Assembly: GCA_013140955.1 (NCBI GenBank)
Contig: JABFRY010000424.1
Span: 1 to 11,674 of the forward strand
Reading direction: 5' to 3'
Origin: Acidobacteriota bacterium
GTDB taxonomy: Bacteria > Acidobacteriota > Vicinamibacteria > Vicinamibacterales > UBA2999
DNA: 11,674 nucleotides
In this document: in pieces, positions 6,700 through 11,674 of the stretch
Numbering within the stretch: the first letter of the stretch is position 1
Layout: the number at the start of each line of letters is the position of its first letter
Program-made: the position numbers and the translations under genes
Notes under the pieces: generated by a model
Told to the model about the DNA's origin: nothing
Databases searched by the model: none
What the model saw: only the letters and a program-made list of their open reading frames with translations

Positions 6700-6771
6700 C
6701 GCGTCGGCGTCGCGCTCCGCCCCGGGCCTCCGGCGCGTGTCGGTGTCGCCCTCCGGCTCGGCCCTCCGGTT
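6700..6771 (+). repeat. Two tandem 36-bp imperfect repeats inside the left arm
   Basis: Units 6700-6735 and 6736-6771 agree at 28 of 36 positions by direct comparison, with a shared core of the form GTCGG-GTCGC-CTCCG. The outer and middle inverted blocks of the palindrome are the starts of these two units. The palindrome is thus built partly from a repeated module. Confidence 0.6.
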
Positions 6772-6781
6772 CGACGACGCG

Positions 6782-6837
6782 GGAAAACGGGGCGTCAGGC
6801 GGTCTGGCCTCGGTCGCCGCCTGACGCCCCGTTTTCC
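6782..6837. terminator. Bidirectional intrinsic terminator between convergent genes
   Basis: The stem is perfect over 21 bp (6782-6802 with 6817-6837) around a 14-nt loop. Its base carries AAAA on the left (6784-6787) and TTTT on the right (6832-6835). On each strand a GC-rich stem therefore ends in a run of four U. This placement, between the plus-strand cytochrome and the minus-strand hydrolase, suits termination of both transcripts. Confidence 0.75.
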
Positions 6838-6963
6838 GGACCACACGCTGTCGCGTCGCTCACAAGTCGGACCGATCCGGAGGGCGACACCGACACGCAC
6901 GTGGCGCCGGAGACGGAGCAGGAAGGCAGAGGGCCGGAGCGCGACGCCGACGCGCGCGCGGCT

Positions 6964-7686
6964 CTAGCGACAGCTCTCGATCTGGTCGAACAGGCGCCGC
7001 GACAGGTCGATCTCCTGCGCACGCAGGCGGTGCACCTGGTTCTTCTCCACCGTGAAGCGCACCCGGTAGCCGCGCTGCCGCATCTGCTCCGCCTCGCGCT
7101 CCATCGCCCCGGACCAGCCTGGATCCCGATCGCCCACGTGCATGAAGATGCAGAGCGGCTGCAGGGCCGCCATGCGCGTCATGTCAGCTCCGTCGAGCAG
7201 CCCCGGGTATCCGGTGACGGTTGCGAAGTACTGCGGATGACGGGCGGCGATGTGGAAGGCGCTCAACCCGCCGTTGGAGTGCCCGGCCACGTGGAGCTTG
7301 CCGCCCTGCACCTTGTAATCGCGGAGGATCTGGTCGAGGAAGGCCGGGAAGATGCGGTCGGCGCCCTGGAAGAAGAGGCTGCCGTCGGGAGTCCCCGGGC
7401 TGATGACGATGTAGCCGCGTCGTTCCGCTTCGGCCCGCCAGTCGGCGTCGACCGTGCGGCCCGCCATCTGGAACGTCTGCGGCCCGCCCGTGAAGACGAG
7501 CACGGCCGGATACGTGCGCGACGGCTGGTAGCCGTCGGGGAGCAGCACGTGGTACTGCACCGTGGTGCCGCCGAATGTCCCCGTCTTCTGCACCACCTCG
7601 GCGCCCGACGAGGCCGGCAGGGCCACGCCCACCGCCAGGAGTGCCAGCACCGTCCGCACCTGCCACCGTGTCCACATGCCCGTCAC
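6964..7686 (-). CDS. Secreted alpha/beta-hydrolase (esterase / PHB-depolymerase-like)
   Basis: The product is a 240-residue protein beginning with a signal peptide (hydrophobic VLALLAVGVALPASSG, cut near A29-E30), so it is exported. The core is a compact alpha/beta-hydrolase: strand and oxyanion region YPAVLVFTGGPQ, nucleophile elbow GHSNGG with Ser137, acid in HVGDRDPGW (Asp186 or Asp188) and His219 in NQVHRL close to the C-terminus. GHSNGG and the order of elements resemble the LpqC/polyhydroxybutyrate depolymerase and feruloyl-esterase-like group, so an ester substrate is likely, but the fold does not fix it. I chose the GTG at 7686 because GGAGGG (7697-7692) lies five bases before it. The ATG at 7677 is three codons further in, and both give the same mature protein. 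The gene converges on the cytochrome and diverges from the PEP-CTERM gene. Confidence 0.85.
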   Translation of the reverse strand: MTGMWTRWQVRTVLALLAVGVALPASSGAEVVQKTGTFGGTTVQYHVLLPDGYQPSRTYPAVLVFTGGPQTFQMAGRTVDADWRAEAERRGYIVISPGTPDGSLFFQGADRIFPAFLDQILRDYKVQGGKLHVAGHSNGGLSAFHIAARHPQYFATVTGYPGLLDGADMTRMAALQPLCIFMHVGDRDPGWSGAMEREAEQMRQRGYRVRFTVEKNQVHRLRAQEIDLSRRLFDQIESCR

Positions 7687-8004
7687 GCCGTCCCTCCCTC
7701 CACCTCGAACCGGACGCCTGTCGTCGAGGCCGCCGCAGCAGCGTACACGCGCCCAACGCCCCTGTCGACAGGCCGACGCCGGTGGTCGGAAGTCAGCCCG
7801 ACGGTCCGTAGCCCCACTAAAGTCGGCTCTTAGGGAGACATGTAATCGGGCAAGGGATCGATAGTTACTCGAAATGAGCGATTTTCCTGAGAGAGTCCGG
7901 CACAATCGGGGCTCCGCACGGGGGAAGCTCGACCGGCATCCATCTTGCCTCTGCTAATGACCGAGACAAGGGATTTCGTTTTCGTAATCGGAGGACGTGA
8001 CGTG
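7687..8004. promoter_or_regulatory. Low-GC divergent control region
   Basis: These 318 bp separate the hydrolase and PEP-CTERM genes and show no protein-like frame. The part at 7811-7890 has 39 G/C of 80, far below the surrounding genes. The region must contain both promoters. A sigma-54-like element at 7898-7913 is listed separately. GGAGG at 7990-7994 is the ribosome binding site of the PEP-CTERM gene, and the purine-rich 7705-7692 (minus strand) is that of the hydrolase. Confidence 0.6.
7898..7913 (+). promoter_or_regulatory. Possible sigma-54-type promoter of the PEP-CTERM gene
   Basis: CGGCAC (7898-7903) followed at the exact spacing by GGGCT (7909-7913) keeps the GG-N10-GC core of -24/-12 promoters. 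It misses the first T and both T of the -12 half. It lies about 92 bp before the ATG. PEP-CTERM systems with the PrsK/PrsR pair are known to use RpoN, which is why the match is worth listing. Chance is a real alternative in GC-rich DNA. Confidence 0.25.
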
Positions 8005-8775
8005 ATGGCAGCGTGGAAAAACGGCGCGAATCGGCTTGCGGGAGCGGCTCTGGCACTTGGGGTCCTTCTGGGGCTGCCCGCTGCGGCATCTGCCGGTGTG
8101 CTGACTTATACCCCGTCCCCGGCGGACATGTACGACCTGGATCACCACTACACCTACACGTGGAAGATCAGCAACATCAACGTGCCGGTCGGTGAGCAGA
8201 TCCTCGGGGCGTCACTCACCTTCACGAAGCTGTACAACTGGGACACCAATCCCAACATGCTGTTCATCCACCTGCTCGACAACGCCAAGAATTCGGGCGT
8301 GCGGTCGTATCAGGATGCACCGCTCAACCAGTCGCCGGTCACGACCATCAGCGACGAGTTCACCGAGAGCCACGTGGGCGACAGCAGCTGGCTGGTGAAC
8401 GCCGGCACGGCCGACACGTTCCTGACCGCCCGCTCCTTCGCGGCGCTCGGTGGGAACCCGGTGCTCGCGCCCGGACAGGCCAACCCGCCCGGATGGAGCT
8501 TCGTGGCCGACGGGACGCGCAGCGGCCAGCAGCTCTACACCTACACCTACACGTTCACCGACGCGCAGGAGTCGGCGCTGGCCACCTACATCGGGAACAG
8601 CGCGGGCAAGAACATCGCGATCGGCCTCGACCCCGACTGCCACTTCTACAACGACGGCATCAAGCTGTCGATCATCACCGGGGCGGCTCCCGTGCCGGAG
8701 CCGGCGCTGCTGCTGCTGCTCGGAGTGGGCGGGGCGCTCATCGCCCGCCGGCGCTACGCCCGGGCCCAGGCCTAG
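8005..8775 (+). CDS. PEP-CTERM sorting-domain surface protein
   Basis: The product is a 256-residue secreted protein. It has a signal peptide (1-30, AALALGVLLGLPAAASAG) and a C-terminal exosortase signal: VPEP (230-233), a hydrophobic stretch (234-247) and the basic tail RRRYAR (248-253). This predicts processing at the inner membrane by an exosortase and release to the cell surface or exopolysaccharide matrix. The middle (31-225) is rich in Thr, Tyr, Asn and Asp, with alternating hydrophobic residues (YTYTWKISNINV, LYTYTYTFTD), as in beta-sandwich proteins. I do not recognise a named domain. GGAGG at 7990-7994 serves either the GTG at 8002 or the ATG at 8005; I chose the ATG. A strong terminator follows, and then a TPR lipoprotein gene of the kind linked to this sorting system. 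No exosortase is in the window. Confidence 0.9.
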   Translation: MAAWKNGANRLAGAALALGVLLGLPAAASAGVLTYTPSPADMYDLDHHYTYTWKISNINVPVGEQILGASLTFTKLYNWDTNPNMLFIHLLDNAKNSGVRSYQDAPLNQSPVTTISDEFTESHVGDSSWLVNAGTADTFLTARSFAALGGNPVLAPGQANPPGWSFVADGTRSGQQLYTYTYTFTDAQESALATYIGNSAGKNIAIGLDPDCHFYNDGIKLSIITGAAPVPEPALLLLLGVGGALIARRRYARAQA

Positions 8776-8827
8776 GGCCGGAACCGGCGGCCCAGGGCCG
8801 CTGATGCTCACCGGGAACACCTGTCGC

Positions 8828-8866
8828 AAACGCGCGCCCCAGAACAGGGCGCGCGTTTTGCTTTTT
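8828..8866 (+). terminator. Strong intrinsic terminator of the PEP-CTERM gene
   Basis: CGCGCGCCC (8831-8839) pairs with GGGCGCGCG (8847-8855) around a 7-nt loop, with three further A-T pairs at the base. It is followed by TTTTGCTTTTT (8856-8866). This is the clearest Rho-independent terminator in the window. It ends only 20 bp before the ATG of the next gene on the same strand. Confidence 0.93.
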
Positions 8867-8886
8867 GGTATCGTGTGAACCCGACC

Positions 8887-11160
8887 ATGAAAACAGCTGC
8901 CATCCTGCTCCCTGCCGCGCTCCTCTGTGCACTCCTGGCCGGGTGCAGCGGGGACGCCGTCACACGCGCGGCCGCGTATCTCGAGAGCGGGGATGCGCAC
9001 TTCCGCGCGGGACGCCTGAGCGAGGCCGCCCTCGAATACCGGAACGCGGTGGAACTCGACCCGGCCAACGGCGACGCCCACCTGCGACTGGCCGAGGCGT
9101 ACGTGGCGGCGGGTCGGATGCGAAACGCCTTTCCCGAGTACATCCAGGCGGCCGACATCCTGATCGAGGACACCGAGCTCCAGATCAAGGCGGGCAACCT
9201 GCTGCTGAATGGCGGCCTCTTCAAGGAAGCCCAGGACAGGGCCCGCGTCGTGCTCCAGCGCAACGCGCAGGACGTGGACGGCCTGCTGCTCCTCGGTAAC
9301 GCCCTCGCGGGCCTCAAGAACCTGGAGGACGCCGTCAGCGTCCTCGAACGCGCGGCCGAGATCGACCCGGGGCGGTCGTCCACGCTGACGAACCTCGGGG
9401 TGTTCCGGCTGGCGCAGGAGAACACACAGGGTGCGGAGGAGGCCTTCCGGCAGGCCTTCGACGCCGGCGGCGGCTCGCCGGATACGGCGGTCGGCCTGGG
9501 CAACTTCTATCGCGCGGTGGGCCGGCACGAGGACGCCGAGCGGGTGCTCCGCGAGGCCCTGGCGCGCGAGCCGCGAAACACGCGGGTGAACGACGCGCTG
9601 GCCGCCCTGTACGTGGACGCCGGACGCCCGGCCGAGGCCGAGCCGCACCTGAAGACGCTGGTGGACCTCGCAGCCGACTCGGGGCCCCGCTACGCGCTCG
9701 GGAACTACTACACGACCGTGGAGCGCCTGGATGACGCCGTGGCGACGTTCGAAGCCCTGGCCCGGGAGCCTGCCGAGTACGCCAGGGCCACGGGCCGTAT
9801 CGCCCTGATCGAGCACGCGCGCGGCAACAGGGCCCGCGCCCTCACGCTCATCGACGAGGTGCTGTCCCGGGAGAACGCCAACGCCGAGGCGTTGTCCATC
9901 AAGGCGCGGCTGGAGCTGGCAGGCGGCAACGTGACGAACGCCCGGACGACGGTGAACGACGCGCTCAGGGCCGATCCGAACTTCGTCAACGCGCATGTCG
10001 TCTCGGCGCGCGTCTTCCTGGCGGAACGGAATATCGAGGATGCCAGGCGCGCGTATCTGTCGGCCCTGCAGCTCGACCAGACGTCGCTCAGCGCGCTGCT
10101 CGAGCTCTCCGACCTCCACATCCGCCTCGGCGAGGCCGACTCCGCCATCCAACGTGCGACCGAGGCCGTGCGGGCGCACAGCGACAGCCTGGGGGCGCAC
10201 CTCACCCTCGTTCGTGCCCTGACCCTGCGGCTCGAGGACCACTCGCGCGCCAAGCAGGCCCTCGAGGTGCTCCTGGCGGAGTACCCCAGGGAGCCCGCCG
10301 TGCACGCGGCTGCCGGATCCGTGTATCTCGACGAACGGGACCTGGTGGCGGCGGCGCGGTCGTTCGAAGCGGCGCTCGCCATCGATCCACAGTCGTTCGA
10401 AGCGCTGGCGGGCCTGGTGTCGATCGACATGACCGCGCGGCGCTTCGCCGCTGCAGCCGCCAGGCTGGATGCCGCGGTGCAGCGGACCCCCCGGTCGGTC
10501 GAGCCGCTCCTGCTGGCGGCCACCGTGTACTCGGCCAGCGGCGACACCGCGAAGGAGGAAGAGGCCCTCAGGCGCGCCATGACGCTCGCGCCGGACGAGC
10601 CCGCCGCCTACGCACGCCTGGCGCAGCTGTACATGTCGCAGAACCGGCTGCCGGACGCGACACGCCAGTTCACCGAACTGGCCCGTGTGGAACCCCGCTC
10701 GGTGGCCGCACCGACGATGCTCGGCGTGCTGGCCTACGCCCAGAACGACACCGCCGAAGCCAGGCGGTGGTGGGAAACGGCCCTCGCGGCCAACCCACGC
10801 GCCGCGGCCGCCGCCAACAACCTGGCCTGGCTGCACGCCGAGTCGGGCGAGAGCCTCGACGTGGCGCTGTCGCTGGCCGAGACCGCGAAGTCGCAACTGC
10901 CCGACGAGGTGGAGATCGACGACACCATCGGCTGGATCTACGTGAAGCAGGGGCTGGCCGCCAAGGCACTGCCGTACCTGGAACTGGCCCTCGACAAGCA
11001 GCCCGAGAACGTGATGTTCCAGTTCCACGCGGGCATGGCCTACGCGCAACTGGGCGAGGACAGCCGCGCACGACGGGCCCTCGAGAAGGCCCTCGCGCTC
11101 AATCCCACGTTCCCCGGCGCGCAGGAGGCTCGGACGACCCTCGGCACGCTGGTCTTCTAA
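8887..11160 (+). CDS. Long TPR-repeat lipoprotein, PrsT-like (PEP-CTERM/exosortase-associated)
   Basis: The product is a 757-residue protein starting with a lipoprotein signal: hydrophobic core and lipobox LAGC with Cys20. It should be lipid-anchored on the periplasmic side. The rest is about 21 consecutive TPR units of roughly 34 residues (for example GDAHFRAGRLSEAALEYRNAVELDPAN and HAGMAYAQLGEDSRARRALEKALALNP) with no other domain. Length, lipobox, uninterrupted TPR and the closing DDTIGWIYVKQG...HAGMAYAQLG pattern resemble the PEP-CTERM TPR lipoprotein family (PrsT). The adjacent PEP-CTERM gene supports this. A generic TPR scaffold for envelope or exopolysaccharide assembly is the alternative. 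No ribosome binding site precedes the ATG at 8887 or the in-frame GTG at 8875. TATCGT at 8869-8874 could be a -10 box giving a very short leader. Confidence 0.85.
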   Translation: MKTAAILLPAALLCALLAGCSGDAVTRAAAYLESGDAHFRAGRLSEAALEYRNAVELDPANGDAHLRLAEAYVAAGRMRNAFPEYIQAADILIEDTELQIKAGNLLLNGGLFKEAQDRARVVLQRNAQDVDGLLLLGNALAGLKNLEDAVSVLERAAEIDPGRSSTLTNLGVFRLAQENTQGAEEAFRQAFDAGGGSPDTAVGLGNFYRAVGRHEDAERVLREALAREPRNTRVNDALAALYVDAGRPAEAEPHLKTLVDLAADSGPRYALGNYYTTVERLDDAVATFEALAREPAEYARATGRIALIEHARGNRARALTLIDEVLSRENANAEALSIKARLELAGGNVTNARTTVNDALRADPNFVNAHVVSARVFLAERNIEDARRAYLSALQLDQTSLSALLELSDLHIRLGEADSAIQRATEAVRAHSDSLGAHLTLVRALTLRLEDHSRAKQALEVLLAEYPREPAVHAAAGSVYLDERDLVAAARSFEAALAIDPQSFEALAGLVSIDMTARRFAAAAARLDAAVQRTPRSVEPLLLAATVYSASGDTAKEEEALRRAMTLAPDEPAAYARLAQLYMSQNRLPDATRQFTELARVEPRSVAAPTMLGVLAYAQNDTAEARRWWETALAANPRAAAAANNLAWLHAESGESLDVALSLAETAKSQLPDEVEIDDTIGWIYVKQGLAAKALPYLELALDKQPENVMFQFHAGMAYAQLGEDSRARRALEKALALNPTFPGAQEARTTLGTLVF

Positions 11161-11217
11161 GACGCGGGTCCTTCCGGCGCGGCTCCTGACCGCACCGAGG
11201 CTCGGCTACACTCAGGT
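11161..11217 (+). promoter_or_regulatory. Possible promoter before the GT-C-like gene
   Basis: CTGACC (11186-11191) and TACACT (11207-11212), spaced 15 bp, are a plausible sigma-70-like pair that would start transcription close to the GTG at 11218. The match is weak and no terminator for the preceding TPR gene is visible. Confidence 0.25.
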
Positions 11218-11604
11218 GTGGGGCGGCGCGCACGATCCTCGACACGGGTGGAGGCGGCGGCAGCGGGGGGCGTGACATCGCCGCCGGCGACGACCCGTTG
11301 GGCGCGCATCGGCCCCGTGATCGTTCTCGTCGTAGCCATCGTCCTCTATGCCGGCACCCTCGACGTGCCGTTCCACTTCGACGACGCGGATGCGGTCGTC
11401 GGCAACACGTCGATCCGGACCCTGTCGGGTGCACTGACGCCGCCGGCGCGGGGCGAGCCCGTCGCGGGTCGCCCCCTGGTCAACCTCTCCTTCGCCCTCA
11501 ACTACGCCGCAGCCGGGCTCGCGGTCGAGGGCTACCACGCCGTCAGTCTGGCGCTGCACGTGGCGTGCGCACTCGTCATGCTGGCCCTGCTGCGGCGCAC
11601 GTGA
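11218..11604 (+). CDS. N-terminal fragment of GT-C/TMTC-like membrane glycosyltransferase, ended by early stop
   Basis: This 128-codon frame carries the characteristic start of large PMT/TMTC-like GT-C enzymes. A first membrane helix (IGPVIVLVVAIVLYAGTL, 31-48) is followed by the luminal/periplasmic motif FHFDDADAVVGNTSI, with Asp55-Asp56 as the acidic pair of the active site. Then comes GRPLVNLSFALNYAAAGLAVEGYH, leading into a second helix (about 107-125). Full members have many membrane segments, often TPRs, and several hundred residues. Here a TGA at 11602-11604 closes the frame just after LALLRRT. The downstream 11605-11640 has stops in all three frames, so a single-base frameshift cannot restore it. 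The start is uncertain: GTG at 11218, 11248 or 11271, none with a good ribosome binding site. It may be a pseudogene remnant or a short protein; catalysis is doubtful. Confidence 0.6.
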   Translation: MGRRARSSTRVEAAAAGGVTSPPATTRWARIGPVIVLVVAIVLYAGTLDVPFHFDDADAVVGNTSIRTLSGALTPPARGEPVAGRPLVNLSFALNYAAAGLAVEGYHAVSLALHVACALVMLALLRRT

Positions 11605-11674
11605 CGTCCACCCCGGTTGAGTAGCGGATCGCTTTAGAATCCGGCGGTTACTTTCGCCGCCTTCGTCCTCGCCG
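11605..11674 (+). other. Short non-coding end with promoter-like bases
   Basis: All three forward frames are closed between 11602 and 11640. TTGAGT (11617-11622) and TAGAAT (11635-11640) look like -35 and -10 boxes, but only 12 bp separate them. From 11653 the frame of the preceding gene reads FAAFVLA, similar to what follows the second helix in full GT-C proteins. The stretch is too short to judge. Confidence 0.3.

Larger units (their letters stand above)
6699..6955. repeat. Nested palindrome of three perfectly matched block pairs
   Basis: Three blocks occur on the left and again, inverted and in mirror order, on the right. The outer pair is 6699-6719 / 6935-6955 (21 bp), the middle 6735-6756 / 6877-6898 (22 bp) and the inner 6782-6802 / 6817-6837 (21 bp). 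All three match without error, while the spacers between them differ in sequence and length (15 versus 36 bp outer, 25 versus 39 bp inner). The whole fills the space between two convergent genes, from 32 bp after the cytochrome stop to 8 bp before the hydrolase stop. The innermost pair works as a terminator. The origin of the outer two pairs is unexplained. Two head-to-head copies of a dispersed intergenic repeat would produce this layout. Confidence 0.75.

Noticed and set aside
6699..6955. CRISPR array or insertion-sequence ends
   Set aside because: The blocks are inverted rather than evenly spaced direct repeats, no cas genes or transposase are present, and no target-site duplication could be identified.
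6697..7833. Plus-strand open frame running through the palindrome and opposite the hydrolase
   Set aside because: Its start lies in repeats (RVGVALR-like units come from the 36-bp repeat) and the rest is antisense to a gene with an intact catalytic triad.
8787..8801. GCGGCCC-A-GGGCCGC palindrome after the PEP-CTERM gene
   Set aside because: The 1-nt spacer is too tight for a hairpin as drawn, and the real terminator lies 40 bp downstream.
8212..11049. Minus-strand open frame of 945 codons opposite the TPR and PEP-CTERM genes
   Set aside because: It crosses two well-supported plus-strand genes and a strong terminator and shows only mirror composition of the TPR repeats.
1..11674. tRNA, rRNA, riboswitch or phage genes
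   Set aside because: I saw no cloverleaf-like segments with the T-loop consensus, no rRNA stretches, and no integrase, transposase or capsid-like products on reading both strands.

Overview
The window is high-GC DNA from a Gram-negative bacterium. Signal peptides, a lipobox, a periplasmic quinoprotein with its c-type cytochrome, and a PEP-CTERM surface protein all point to a diderm. The gene mix would suit an Acidobacteriota of the Vicinamibacteria type. That placement is an inference from gene content and composition, not from a marker gene.

Layout, left to right. (1) 1-563 (+): C-terminal part of a PfkB-family sugar kinase, overlapping tail to tail with (2) glgB, glycogen branching enzyme (550-2769, -). 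(3) A short divergent spacer leads to a cytoplasmic cyclophilin peptidyl-prolyl isomerase (2849-3364, +). (4) A 333-bp gene-free stretch holds GC-rich hairpins and a 13-bp-arm inverted repeat. It precedes a stand-alone receiver-domain protein (3698-4198, +). (5) A periplasmic PQQ-type beta-propeller dehydrogenase (4371-6143, +) is followed by a single-haem cytochrome c (6220-6666, +), with a strong hairpin between them. (6) A roughly 257-bp nested palindrome (6699-6955) separates this pair from a convergent secreted alpha/beta hydrolase (6964-7686, -). (7) A low-GC divergent control region leads to a PEP-CTERM protein (8005-8775, +). A textbook intrinsic terminator follows, and right after it a long TPR lipoprotein gene resembling the PrsT family of exosortase systems (8887-11160, +). 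(8) The window ends with a short N-terminal piece of a GT-C/TMTC-like membrane glycosyltransferase, closed by stops soon after its second membrane segment (11218-11604, +).

How the genes may work together. glgB and perhaps the sugar kinase belong to carbohydrate storage and use. The dehydrogenase and cytochrome form a two-gene periplasmic oxidation module, with electrons passing from PQQ to haem c. The PEP-CTERM protein, the TPR lipoprotein and the GT-C fragment fit an envelope or exopolysaccharide locus. No exosortase, histidine kinase or sigma-54 activator lies in the window.

No complete new multi-gene system is evident. The least explained structures are the nested palindrome at 6699-6955, the inverted repeat and sigma-54-like element before the receiver gene, and the altered metal/cofactor motifs of the quinoprotein.
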